Origin: Clostridiales bacterium
Lineage (GTDB): Bacteria > Bacillota > Clostridia > Christensenellales > Borkfalkiaceae
Assembly: GCA_015069295.1 (NCBI GenBank)
Contig: SVIW01000001.1
Span: forward strand, 1-64,000
Direction of reading: 5' to 3'
Length of the DNA: 64,000 nucleotides
Position numbers and translations under genes: made by a program. The notes below the pieces were generated by a model. That model saw nothing but the letters and a program-made list of their open reading frames with translations, did not search any database and was not told where the DNA came from. Position 1 is the stretch's first letter. The number at the start of each line of letters is the position of its first letter. Shown piece after piece: positions 27,951 through 35,374 of this stretch.

Positions 27951-30371
27951 TTAAGAGAGCTTTTTCACCTCGTAGCCCGCTTCAACGATAGCATTGATTA
28001 GTACTTCGTCCTCGACGTTTTCCGCGTGGAAAACAGCCGTTTTCTTCTTTAAATTGACATCCACTTCGCTTACGCCGTCAATTCCTTCCAACGCCTTTTT
28101 TACGTGCGCAACGCAACGGGGGCACATCATTCCTTCAATTTTCATCGTTTTTTGCATACTCGTCTCCTTTTTAAGTGGTTTCTTCGTTTTTTCAAATCGG
28201 GTTAATCGCAGAGCGTTCGTTACGACGAACAACGAGCTTACGCACATCGCCGCCGCACCCATCCACGGCTGTAAGGAAACTCCGAAAACCGCAAACGCGC
28301 CTGCGGCTACGGGGATTGCCATACAGTTGTAGAAAAACGCCCAAAACAGGTTTTGTTTGATATTGCGGACGGTCTTTCGGCTTAATTCTATACTCTTATC
28401 AACGAGGCGCAAATCCCCGCGGGATAATATGACGTCCGCGGCGTCCATCGCAACGTCCGTACCGTTGCCCATCGCAATTCCAAGATCGGCGGCTTTTAAC
28501 GCGGGGCTGTCGTTGATTCCGTCGCCTACCATCGCAACGATACCGCCCACCGTTTGTACGCGTTTTACAGCCTCCGCTTTGTCTTTGGGTAAGGCTTCGG
28601 AAAAATATTCTTCCAAGCCGACTTCGCTTGCGATCGCTTTTGCGACGTTTTCGTTGTCCCCCGTTAGCATCGCCAAACGAAGTCCGCGTTTTTTCAGCGC
28701 GTCTATCCCCGCTTTGCTTTCCGTTTTCAAAGTATCCGCTACGGCAAACACCGCAAGCAAACTCTCTTCGTCTGCTAAAAATACCGCCGTTTTACCCTGT
28801 GCGGCGTAGTCTTTTTCCAAGGAATAAAGCTTTTTATCGGGAAGATGGGCAAGTAACCGCCGATTGCCCAAATAATAGCGCTTGCCCGCATAGTCGCATT
28901 TTGCGCCCTTTCCCGTTTCGTAGGCGTAATTTTCCACTTCAAAATCCAAGACTCCGATTTTTTCTTCGGCGTAGGCGTAAACACATTCCGCAATGGGATG
29001 GTTGGAGTGTTTTTCAATCGCTGCAGAAAGCTGTAAAAGATAGCTTTCCTCCCCGTTAAACGCCGTAAAATCGGTCGTTTTTGGCGCGCCTACCGTCAGA
29101 GTTGCCGTCTTGTCGAGTAGCACGCAATTGACGTCTTTTGCCTTTTGCAGCGCCTCTGCGTCTTTATATAAAATTCCAAGAGCCATTCCCCGTCCCGTCG
29201 CCGCCATAACCGCTACGGGCGTTGCCAAACCAAGCGAGCAAGGACAGGAAATCACCAATACGCAAATCGCGTAGTTTGCCGCTGTGGATATATCGCGCGT
29301 CGTCAACAGCCAAATCACGAAAGTAGCCAAAGAAATCAAGCCGACGACGGGCACGAAAATTGCCGCGATTTTATCGGCTATTTTTTGCAAGGGCGCTTTG
29401 CTTGCTCCCGCCTCTTTTACCATTTTGACGATTTGGGAAAGTGTTGTCTCGCCGCCTACTTTTTTTGCTTCGATTTTGATATAACCGCTCTTGACGATGT
29501 CCGCCCCCGTAACAGTGCCGCCTTTTTCTACTTCAATCGGCATACTTTCGCCCGTGATTGCCGCGCGGTCGACAAAAGCGTGCCCCTCTATAACCGTTCC
29601 GTCAACGGGGATATATTCGCCTTGTTTTACAATAACGGTATCGCCGACGGCAAGATTGGAAAAAGCAATCTTTTCTTCAATCCCTTCCCGTTCTACCGTT
29701 ACGGTATTAGGCATCAGCTTTATCAGTTTTTCAATTTCGTCCCCCGTTTTTCGTTTGGATCTTTCTTCCAGCCATTTCCCAAGCGTTACAAGAGTCAAAA
29801 TCATCGCCGCCGATTCGTAAAACAAATGCACGCCTTTATCCGCTTTGTTGAAATAAATAAACACGCTGAATACAAGGCTGTATAAAAAAGAAACGCCCGA
29901 ACCGAGTGCTACTAAAGTATCCATATTGGGTACACGCTTAAAAAGTGCCGTAAACCCGCTCGTAAAGAATTTAAAGTTAATAATGATTACGATCAGGGTC
30001 AAGGCGACTTGCAAAGCAATCGAAATTTCTGCGCGGGGTTGCGGCAATCCTATCATACCGCCCATTGAAAAATAAAGTAATGGAATTAAAAAGATTAAGG
30101 ATATTAAAAACCGATTTTTTAATTTTTCAGGCTGCGGCTTTTTCTCCGCAAACAGATTTTCGTCAAAAAGGGACGCGCCGTACCCCAAATGAAGGACGGC
30201 GTCGATGATTTCCTTTGCGGAAAGAAGACTTTCGTCATAATCGACGAGCATCGTTTCCCCCATCAGGGATACGGTTACGCTATTTACCCCGTTTAAACGG
30301 GAAACTGTCCGTTCGATCCCCGCAGAGCAAGCGGCGCAAGACATACCCGTTATCGAAAATTTTTCTTGCAT
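27951..30371 (-). CDS. copA: Copper-type P1B ATPase with N- and C-terminal metal domains
   Basis: 806 residues. N-terminal HMA domain with GMSCAACSAG, eight membrane helices, the CPC ion motif in ISCPCSLGLATP, then the phosphorylation site. That site reads DKTATLT rather than the nearly universal DKTGT: a glycine is alanine (codon GCA). GDGINDSPALKAADLGIAMG is normal. A second HMA domain (IEGMMCPRCVAHVKKALE) is fused at the C-terminus, joined by a 20-residue linker starting at about 725, as if a copZ-like gene had been fused. It should export Cu(I). ATG 30371 has AAGGAG upstream; promoter 30393-30421. Confidence 0.9.
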   Translation of the reverse strand: MQEKFSITGMSCAACSAGIERTVSRLNGVNSVTVSLMGETMLVDYDESLLSAKEIIDAVLHLGYGASLFDENLFAEKKPQPEKLKNRFLISLIFLIPLLYFSMGGMIGLPQPRAEISIALQVALTLIVIIINFKFFTSGFTALFKRVPNMDTLVALGSGVSFLYSLVFSVFIYFNKADKGVHLFYESAAMILTLVTLGKWLEERSKRKTGDEIEKLIKLMPNTVTVEREGIEEKIAFSNLAVGDTVIVKQGEYIPVDGTVIEGHAFVDRAAITGESMPIEVEKGGTVTGADIVKSGYIKIEAKKVGGETTLSQIVKMVKEAGASKAPLQKIADKIAAIFVPVVGLISLATFVIWLLTTRDISTAANYAICVLVISCPCSLGLATPVAVMAATGRGMALGILYKDAEALQKAKDVNCVLLDKTATLTVGAPKTTDFTAFNGEESYLLQLSAAIEKHSNHPIAECVYAYAEEKIGVLDFEVENYAYETGKGAKCDYAGKRYYLGNRRLLAHLPDKKLYSLEKDYAAQGKTAVFLADEESLLAVFAVADTLKTESKAGIDALKKRGLRLAMLTGDNENVAKAIASEVGLEEYFSEALPKDKAEAVKRVQTVGGIVAMVGDGINDSPALKAADLGIAMGNGTDVAMDAADVILSRGDLRLVDKSIELSRKTVRNIKQNLFWAFFYNCMAIPVAAGAFAVFGVSLQPWMGAAAMCVSSLFVVTNALRLTRFEKTKKPLKKETSMQKTMKIEGMMCPRCVAHVKKALEGIDGVSEVDVNLKKKTAVFHAENVEDEVLINAIVEAGYEVKKLS

Positions 30372-30392
30372 AGCTATTTTCTCCTTATGAAA

Positions 30393-30421
30393 AGTATAGC
30401 AATTTTCCGTGTTTTTGTCAA
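30393..30421 (-). promoter_or_regulatory. Promoter of copA
   Basis: Minus strand TTGACA, 17 bases, TATACT. No CopY or CsoR-type operator stands out. Confidence 0.8.
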
Positions 30422-30460
30422 GCAAACGAGAGATTTTTACTTGGTTTTAACAGAAAGAGA

Positions 30461-30497
30461 AAAACGCAAAAAGACGGGTGCTGAAAGCCACCCGTCT
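30461..30497 (-). terminator. Terminator of the yceD-rpmF operon
   Basis: Stem AGACGGGTG / CACCCGTCT followed on the minus strand by TTTTGCGTTTT. Confidence 0.85.
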
Positions 30498-30519
30498 GAT
30501 GATGCTGCATTAGACGAAA

Positions 30520-30711
30520 TTAGTCGTTCTTTTCTGCTTTGGGCGCAACTACTTCTACGCCGTTATAATAACCGCAATGCTTGCATACTCTGTGCGCTTC
30601 TGCGTATTCGTGGCAATGAGGGCATTCTACAAGCGTAGCTGCCGTTGCCTTATAGTTTGCAAATCTCTTGTTCGTTCTGCTCTTCGATTGTTTATTCTTG
30701 GGTACTGCCAT
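30520..30711 (-). CDS. rpmF: 50S ribosomal protein L32
   Basis: 63 residues beginning MAVPKNKQSKSRTNKRFANYK, with a CPHCHE...CKHCGYYNG zinc ribbon, the typical bL32 structure. GAGGTG lies before the start. It follows the yceD homologue after 41 bases, the usual arrangement. Confidence 0.97.
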   Translation of the reverse strand: MAVPKNKQSKSRTNKRFANYKATAATLVECPHCHEYAEAHRVCKHCGYYNGVEVVAPKAEKND

Positions 30712-30752
30712 TTTAACACCTCTTCTATATTCTTTTGATTTTAGGGTCGAGT

Positions 30753-31160
30753 TTATCCGTTATACGAAATACCTTCGCAAGCATCCCCGCAGGAAAGCGA
30801 GAAAGGCATACTTGCCATCAACGCGTCTTCCGCTGCTTGGGTTAAATCTACCTTTCCGTTTGCGTATCCGTAATCTTCGTAATCCTTACGGTTTTCAAAG
30901 TACGCTTCCAAATCGCCCTCAACACTTTCGGATGCGCTTTTTAAGCATCTTGAACATTGCCCGATAAGCTTGTACAAGATTTTCCCGCGAATTTCAAGCG
31001 AATCGTCTGCAAACAGTTCGTAGTCGAATACGAGTTTTACAGGACCGTCGAAGGTAACGAACGGAATGGGTATGAAAGTTTCAGGGGCGGAATATTCGAT
31101 TTCCATATGCCCGCGATACTTTTTTTCTGCGTTTAATTTTCTTATATCGATAATCATCAT
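30753..31160 (-). CDS. YceD/DUF177 family protein
   Basis: 135 residues. The central CSRCLKSASESVEGDLEAYF is the DUF177 signature, and position before rpmF fits. The family affects 23S rRNA accumulation. The tail (SLSCGDACEGISYNG) keeps a vestige of the usual CxxLCxxCG end but is cut short, so the C-terminal cysteine motif is incomplete. The start is ATG 31160 (a second ATG follows directly). There is no Shine-Dalgarno sequence, and the promoter predicts a leader of only about nine bases. Confidence 0.82.
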   Translation of the reverse strand: MMIIDIRKLNAEKKYRGHMEIEYSAPETFIPIPFVTFDGPVKLVFDYELFADDSLEIRGKILYKLIGQCSRCLKSASESVEGDLEAYFENRKDYEDYGYANGKVDLTQAAEDALMASMPFSLSCGDACEGISYNG

Positions 31161-31175
31161 AAAACCGACTTTACA

Positions 31176-31204
31176 AGTATAGTATATTTGAAATACTTTG
31201 TCAA
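31176..31204 (-). promoter_or_regulatory. Promoter of yceD-rpmF, very short leader
   Basis: Minus strand TTGACA, 17 bases, TATACT, ending 15 bases before the ATG, so transcription would start about nine bases ahead of it. Confidence 0.8.
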
Positions 31205-31232
31205 CTTTTTTTCGCGTAATTTTTTCGAAATT

Positions 31233-32426
31233 TTATAATAATTCTACGGTTTCTCTCGCGATAACCAATTCTTCGTTGGTTGGAATAATCAAAACTTTCA
31301 CCTTGGAGTTCTTTCCCGTGATATCGCGGATAGAGCCGTTGTTCTTCTCCAAATTCTTTTCTTTGTCAATTTCCAAACCAAGATACTGCATATTTTCGCA
31401 AATCGCTTCGCGTACGCAAGGGGTATTTTCCCCTACGCCTGCGGTAAATACGATACAGTCGACGCCGTTCATCGCCGCCGCATACGCGCCGACGTATTTT
31501 TTACAAGCGTACGAGAACATATCGAGCGCTAGCGCCGCGCGCTTGTTGCCGTTATCGCGCGCCGCCGTTAAATCCCTAAAATCGCTGGATACGCCCGAAA
31601 TCCCGGCAACCCCGCACTTTTTGTTAAGGTAAACGAGCGCCTCGCTTAGATTCATTCCCTCTTTTTTTGCGAGATATTCCGCCGCGGCAGGGTCGATATC
31701 GCCGCTACGCGTACCCATCGGAACGCCTGCAAGCGGGGTAAAGCCCATCGAAGTATCAATACTCTTGCCTTTGTCCACCGCCGTAATCGACGAGCCGTTG
31801 CCCAAATGACAGGTGATAACCTTTATTTCTTCTGGCGATTTATTAAGATATTTCGCCGCTTCTTGCGAAACGAATTTGTGGCTAGTGCCGTGGAAGCCGT
31901 AACGGCGAATGGCGTATTTTTCGTAGTCTTCGTAAGCGATTGGATACATATACGCGTAATCGGGCATCGTAAAATGGAAACTGGTATCGAACACGAACGC
32001 CATAGGCGTTTTAGGCATCGCCGCGCGGCAAGCCTTTACCCCGATAATCGCCGCAGGGTTATGTAACGGCGCAAGGTCGCACAGCTCTTCCATTTTCGCA
32101 ATGCTTTCGTCCGTTACGAGAGTGGGCTTTTTAAAGACTTCGCCAGAAGCTACGGCGCGGTGTCCTACCGCGTCGATATCCTGCATCGAGGAAATAACCC
32201 CCGCTTCTTTGTCGGTGAGTGCAGTTAACACCAAGGAAACGGCTACGGTATGGTCGGGCATAGCCTTTTCCACTACCCATTCTTTGCCGTTTGCTTTGTG
32301 GATAAGTTTCGAGCCTTCGATGCCGATACGTTCGCAGGTGCCTTTCGCCAATACCCCTTCCGTTTCCATATCGATAAGCTGATATTTTAAGGAAGAACTA
32401 CCCGAATTGATAACGAGAACTTTCAT
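31233..32426 (-). CDS. ackA: Acetate kinase
   Basis: 397 residues, full length. VINSGSSSLKYQLIDM at the start, FDTSFHFTMPDYAYMYPI near 147, HLGNGSSITAV near 207, and FTAGVGENTPCVRE near 325 are all ASKHA acetate-kinase motifs. It turns acetyl phosphate and ADP into acetate and ATP. It follows pta after 12 bases, giving the fermentative acetate pathway. GAGGG precedes the start. Confidence 0.97.
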   Translation of the reverse strand: MKVLVINSGSSSLKYQLIDMETEGVLAKGTCERIGIEGSKLIHKANGKEWVVEKAMPDHTVAVSLVLTALTDKEAGVISSMQDIDAVGHRAVASGEVFKKPTLVTDESIAKMEELCDLAPLHNPAAIIGVKACRAAMPKTPMAFVFDTSFHFTMPDYAYMYPIAYEDYEKYAIRRYGFHGTSHKFVSQEAAKYLNKSPEEIKVITCHLGNGSSITAVDKGKSIDTSMGFTPLAGVPMGTRSGDIDPAAAEYLAKKEGMNLSEALVYLNKKCGVAGISGVSSDFRDLTAARDNGNKRAALALDMFSYACKKYVGAYAAAMNGVDCIVFTAGVGENTPCVREAICENMQYLGLEIDKEKNLEKNNGSIRDITGKNSKVKVLIIPTNEELVIARETVELL

Positions 32427-32438
32427 AATTTCCCTCTA

Positions 32439-33437
32439 TTAAAGCTGCGTTTGCAACGCCGTGATTGCAACCGCCGCAACGATATCTTCCGATTTACAGC
32501 CTCTGGACAAGTCGTTTAAGGGTTTAGCAAAGCCCTGACAAATAGGCCCTACCGCCATAAACCCGCCAAGGCGTTCAGCGATTTTATACCCGATGTTGCC
32601 CGCCTGCAAGTCGGGGAAAATAAATACGTTTGCTTGTCCCGCTACGTCCGATTCGGGCGCTTTGAGTGCCGCAACCGAAGGAACGATTGCCGCGTCAAAC
32701 TGCAATTCGCCGTCCAATTTCAAATCAGGCGCTTTTTCTTTTGCGATTTTTACCGCTTCCGCAACCATAGAAACGTTGTCGTGTTTTGCGCTGCCCTTCG
32801 TCGAGAAAGAGAGCATTGCCACTTTCGGGTCGATACCCGTGATGGCTTTTGCGGAGTTTGCCGTCGCAATAGCGCATTCAGCCAAACCTTCGCTGGTATA
32901 GGTAGGATTTAAACCGCAATCGGCGAAAAATACCATACCGTCGGGACAGTATTGATTGCCCTGCGGAGGACAAATCATCAAATTAAAGCTGGAAACGGAG
33001 GAAACTCCTTTCGCCGTTTTGATAATTTGCAAACCGGGACGGAGGGTGTTTGCCGTCGAATGGCAAGCCCCCGAAACCAAACCGTCTACGTCCCCCATTT
33101 TCAGCATCATAGCCCCAAAATAGGTGCCGTCCGTCAATAATTTCGCCGCCTGTTCTTCCGTCATACCCTTGGACGCGCGCAATTCGCAAAGCTTTGCGTT
33201 GTATGCGGGCAACTTTTCTGAAGTCAACGGATCAATAATCGTAACTCCCGTAAGATCAACGTCGGGATTTGCTGCCTTAATTTCCGCTTCGTTACCCAAA
33301 AGTACGATTTTAGCAACCCCTTCTTTGGTAGCGTCAGCCGCCGCTTTTACGACTCTTTTGTCCTCGCCTTCGCAAAGAACGATCGTCTTTTGCAGGGCTT
33401 TTGCTTTCGATTTGATTTCTTCAAGAATATTTCTCAT
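32439..33437 (-). CDS. pta: Phosphate acetyltransferase
   Basis: 332 residues, the short Pta form without the N-terminal regulatory domain. Typical segments are GLVSGACHSTANTLRPGLQIIKT, FADCGLNPTYTSEGLAECAI and NVFIFPDLQAGNIGYKIAERLGG. It converts acetyl-CoA and phosphate into acetyl phosphate for AckA. CAAGGAGC precedes the start. The promoter lies about 95 bases upstream, giving a long leader. Confidence 0.96.
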   Translation of the reverse strand: MRNILEEIKSKAKALQKTIVLCEGEDKRVVKAAADATKEGVAKIVLLGNEAEIKAANPDVDLTGVTIIDPLTSEKLPAYNAKLCELRASKGMTEEQAAKLLTDGTYFGAMMLKMGDVDGLVSGACHSTANTLRPGLQIIKTAKGVSSVSSFNLMICPPQGNQYCPDGMVFFADCGLNPTYTSEGLAECAIATANSAKAITGIDPKVAMLSFSTKGSAKHDNVSMVAEAVKIAKEKAPDLKLDGELQFDAAIVPSVAALKAPESDVAGQANVFIFPDLQAGNIGYKIAERLGGFMAVGPICQGFAKPLNDLSRGCKSEDIVAAVAITALQTQL

Positions 33438-33457
33438 GGTTTAGCTCCTTGAAACGC

Positions 33458-33486
33458 TTTATTTATTTTTTATTTTCGTGTATAAT
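33458..33486 (+). promoter_or_regulatory. Possible promoter of tmcAL
   Basis: TATAAT at 33481-33486 with a weak -35 (TTTATT). If used, its transcript overlaps the pta leader in antisense for about 30 bases. An alternative pair, TTGCTT-N16-TATTAT at 33506-33533, would avoid most of this. Confidence 0.35.
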
Positions 33487-33529
33487 AACGGTTAGAAAGG
33501 TTTGTTTGCTTCTCGTAACCGTCCTTTTT

Positions 33530-33558
33530 ATTATAGCACAACTTTTTCTTATTGTAAA
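33530..33558 (-). promoter_or_regulatory. Promoter of pta-ackA
   Basis: Minus strand TTTACA, 17 bases, TATAAT. The leader contains a CGGTTA/TAACCG pair of arms (33489-33521). Confidence 0.75.
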
Positions 33559-33576
33559 GGAATTAAAAGAAATTAT

Positions 33577-34716
33577 ATGAAAATTTGCGCGATTATTTGT
33601 GAATACAACCCTTTTCATAACGGACATCTTTTTCAACTGCAAGAGGCGAAACGCCTTTCGGGCGCAGACGCTTTGCTGTGCCTTATGAGCGGGAATTTCG
33701 TCCAACGCGGAGAAGCGGCAATTTTAGAAAAGAAACTTCGCGCAAAACACGCTTTGCAGGCGGGCGCGGATATCGTTTTAGAACTCCCCACCCCTTTTGC
33801 GACTTCGAACGCAGAGATTTTTGCCAAAGGCGCTGTGCATATCCTTTCTTCTATCCCCGCCGTAACGCACCTTGCGTTCGGCTGTGAAACCGCCAATAAA
33901 ACGGCGATAAAGCTGGTGGCAAAGTCTTTAAACAGCGAGCCCAAAGAAGTGTCCGAAAGAATCAAACAAGCCGTTGCGCAGGGAAAAAGCTATGCCAAAG
34001 CAAGATCGGACGCGTGGGCGGGATTTATTGACCTTGAGCTGCTCTGCTCGCCGAACAATATCCTTGCCTTAGAGTATACCCGCGCTTTGTATGAAAAAGA
34101 TTCTTCGATAGATATTCTGCCGATTAAGCGGATTGGCGGCGGGTATAACGACAAAAATCTGCAAGGCGAATACTCGTCAGCAACGGCGATTCGGGAAGGG
34201 ATAAAAAGCGGCGCGGACTTTGAAAAAAGTTTGCCTGATTTCGTGAAAAAAGATGTACCGAAAAGTTTAGAAAATAGACTGGAAGTTTTAGAAAAGTACG
34301 CCATTCTTTCAAAAAGCACGGAAGAAATCAAAAAAGTATGCGATTGCACCGAGGGCTTGGAAAACGCCTTTAAAAAAGCGGCGACGCTTTCCAAAAGTTT
34401 TGCCGAAAGTCTGACTTCCGCGAGATATACCTCGTCGAGAATTCGCCGTATTGCTTTGCAAAACCTTTTAAAAATTGAGGAAAATTTAATTCGGGAAAGT
34501 CTTCAATCCCCTCTTTATCTCCGCGTTTTGGGTGTAAAGAAAGAGCGTAGCGAGGTTTTGGCGGCGCTTTCGCAATCTTCTTTCCCTTTGCTTGTACGGG
34601 CGCACGACGAAGACGGGTTGACGGGCGCGGCGAAAAAATGCTATGAGGCGGATATTTTCGCGGAGAAAATTTACGCAATCGTATACGAAAAAAATAACGC
34701 AAATAAATTTATATAA
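33577..34716 (+). CDS. tmcAL: tRNA(Met) cytidine acetate ligase
   Basis: 379 residues of the YlbM/TmcAL family. The nucleotidyltransferase start ICEYNPFHNGHLFQLQEAK holds the HxGH motif; DALLCLMSGNFVQRGEAA and the SATAIREGI segment complete the site. TmcAL joins acetate and ATP-derived AMP to make N4-acetylcytidine at the wobble base of elongator tRNA-Met. The start ATG 33577 has AAAGGAA 12 bases away. It is divergent from pta-ackA, the source of acetate; regulatory linkage is plausible but not shown. Its stop lies inside the terminator stem. Confidence 0.92.
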   Translation: MKICAIICEYNPFHNGHLFQLQEAKRLSGADALLCLMSGNFVQRGEAAILEKKLRAKHALQAGADIVLELPTPFATSNAEIFAKGAVHILSSIPAVTHLAFGCETANKTAIKLVAKSLNSEPKEVSERIKQAVAQGKSYAKARSDAWAGFIDLELLCSPNNILALEYTRALYEKDSSIDILPIKRIGGGYNDKNLQGEYSSATAIREGIKSGADFEKSLPDFVKKDVPKSLENRLEVLEKYAILSKSTEEIKKVCDCTEGLENAFKKAATLSKSFAESLTSARYTSSRIRRIALQNLLKIEENLIRESLQSPLYLRVLGVKKERSEVLAALSQSSFPLLVRAHDEDGLTGAAKKCYEADIFAEKIYAIVYEKNNANKFI

Positions 34717-34750
34717 AACGGGGTCGGCGTTTGCCGACCCCGTTTTATAT
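34711..34750 (+). terminator. Terminator of tmcAL, 18-bp stem
   Basis: A perfect 18-bp stem with a four-base loop (GTTT). The left arm contains the tmcAL stop codon. The sequence AAAACGGGG...CCCCGTTTT is symmetrical and could stop transcription in both directions. Confidence 0.85.
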
Positions 34751-34794
34751 ATCGTGTTTTTAATCAATAAGTTTAGACGGTTCTTTATAACGAT

Positions 34795-34824
34795 AAAAAA
34801 ACAAGGTCGGCAAACGCCAACCTT
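34795..34824 (-). terminator. Repeat-unit terminator 1
   Basis: Minus strand AAGGTTGGC / GCCGACCTT (one G-T pair) followed by seven T; it stands immediately after the first tRNA 3'-end fragment. Confidence 0.7.
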
Positions 34825-34830
34825 ATTTTT

Positions 34831-34851
34831 TGGAGCTACTGGCCGGACTTG
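34831..34851 (-). pseudogene. tRNA-Thr 3'-end fragment 1 (21 nt)
   Basis: Identical to the last 21 bases of the complete tRNA gene at 35189-35264, including CCA. It then breaks off into the palindromic element. It cannot form a tRNA. Confidence 0.8.
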
Positions 34852-34982
34852 CGCCTTTAGCGGCGCGCCCCGGTGGACAATTATCAATTGTCCAGTTTGC
34901 CTTCAAGCAACAATTTTCTATGCTTTCGTAAGGCAAACCGTTTTGCTCCCGCAAAACGCCTCCCACCCTCAAGTCCAGCCAG
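34839..34982. repeat. Structured palindromic element with 13-bp inverted ends
   Basis: The ends CTGGCCGGACTTG and CAAGTCCAGCCAG pair over 13 bp with one mismatch. Inside are four consecutive stems. They are GCGCC/GGCGC (34851-34866), TGGACAATT/AATTGTCCA (34874-34894), GTTTGCCTT/AAGGCAAAC (34895-34938, with inner AAGCA/TGCTT), and CGTTTTGC/GCAAAACG (34939-34958). The stems are packed almost end to end. No open reading frame of note. It could be a MITE-like insertion in a tRNA remnant or a structured RNA. Confidence 0.65.
34939..34980 (-). repeat. Hairpin repeat, copy 2
   Basis: Minus-strand relative of the copy at 136-175: GGACTTGAGGGTGG, GGAGG, hairpin with loop GGGA, then GTTT. It forms one end of the structured element. 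Confidence 0.55.
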
Positions 34983-34997
34983 ACCGCAGAAAAATCA

Positions 34998-35034
34998 AAA
35001 AAAATATAGCCAACTCAATGGTTGGCTATATTTT
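34998..35034 (-). terminator. Repeat-unit terminator 2
   Basis: AAAATATAGCCAAC, six-base loop, GTTGGCTATATTTT (14 bp), T-tract on the minus strand. It is homologous to the terminator at 35152-35188 with compensating changes (TATAG/CTATA against TACAG/CTGTA). Confidence 0.8.
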
Positions 35035-35036
35035 TT

Positions 35037-35068
35037 TGGAGCTACTGGCCGGACTTGAACCGGCGACC
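35037..35068 (-). pseudogene. tRNA-Thr 3'-end fragment 2 (32 nt)
   Basis: Identical to the last 32 bases of the complete tRNA (T arm, acceptor strand and CCA). It then runs into a CCCCAAAAATG/CATTTTTGGGG hairpin (35078-35103) in place of the anticodon arm. Not a functional tRNA. Confidence 0.85.
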
Positions 35069-35151
35069 TTTTGTCTACCCCAAAAATGCTTTCATTTTTG
35101 GGGACCCCGTCTTTTTAATCAGCAGGTCTAGACGGTTCAAAAAGGCAACAA

Positions 35152-35188
35152 AAAAAATACAGCCAACCTGATGGTTGACTGTATTTTT
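35152..35188 (-). terminator. Terminator of tRNA-Thr
   Basis: AATACAGCCAAC / GTTGACTGTATT, a G-T pair on the minus-strand RNA, with flanking A and T tracts, starting right after the tRNA CCA end. Confidence 0.8.
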
Positions 35189-35264
35189 TGGAGCTACTGG
35201 CCGGACTTGAACCGGCGACCTGCTGATTACGAATCAGCTGCTCTACCGACTGAGCCACAGTAGC
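35189..35264 (-). tRNA. tRNA-Thr, anticodon CGT
   Basis: Minus strand, 76 bases with encoded CCA. The acceptor stem is GCTACTG/CAGTAGC. The D arm is GGCTCAGTCGGTAGAGC. The anticodon stem is CTGAT/ATCAG around TCGTA, with anticodon CGT reading ACG. The T arm is CGCCGG-TTCAAGT-CCGGC-like with GGTTCAAGTCC. A promoter (35292-35320) and terminator flank it. Its 3' end is duplicated twice downstream. Confidence 0.95.
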
Positions 35265-35291
35265 ATTCGCTCTCCTCACGACAGCTTTATC

Positions 35292-35320
35292 ATTATACTG
35301 AATAAAAATAAAAAAAGCAA
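35292..35320 (-). promoter_or_regulatory. Promoter of tRNA-Thr
   Basis: Minus strand TTGCTT, 17 bases, TATAAT, ending about 28 bases before the tRNA 5' end. Confidence 0.75.
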
Positions 35321-35374
35321 GCGTTTTTCGCGTACTTTTTTAAAAATTTTGTCCTTTTTGATAAAATTTATCCC

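Larger units (their letters stand above)
34736..35188. repeat. tRNA-flank repeat array
   Basis: Two units share the order GACCCCGT, TTTTTAATCA, TAGACGGTTC, an A-tract hairpin and then the complement of the tRNA-Thr 3' end (34736-34851 and 35104-35220). A third, middle unit has the hairpin and tRNA end only (34999-35068). The stretch 34717-35188 encodes no supported protein. Confidence 0.7.

Noticed and set aside
33437-33576. Riboswitch in the pta leader
   Set aside because: The leader is about 90 bases with one long-looped hairpin and no motif of a known riboswitch class.
34839-34982. Insertion sequence
   Set aside because: There is no transposase frame, and the 144-bp element is too short; MITE-like is the most that can be said.
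34831-35068. Additional functional tRNA genes
   Set aside because: Only the 3' halves are present; no D arm or anticodon arm can be formed at either fragment.
34717-35188. CRISPR array
   Set aside because: The repeats are of unequal length and spacing, are tRNA-derived, and no cas gene is present in the window.
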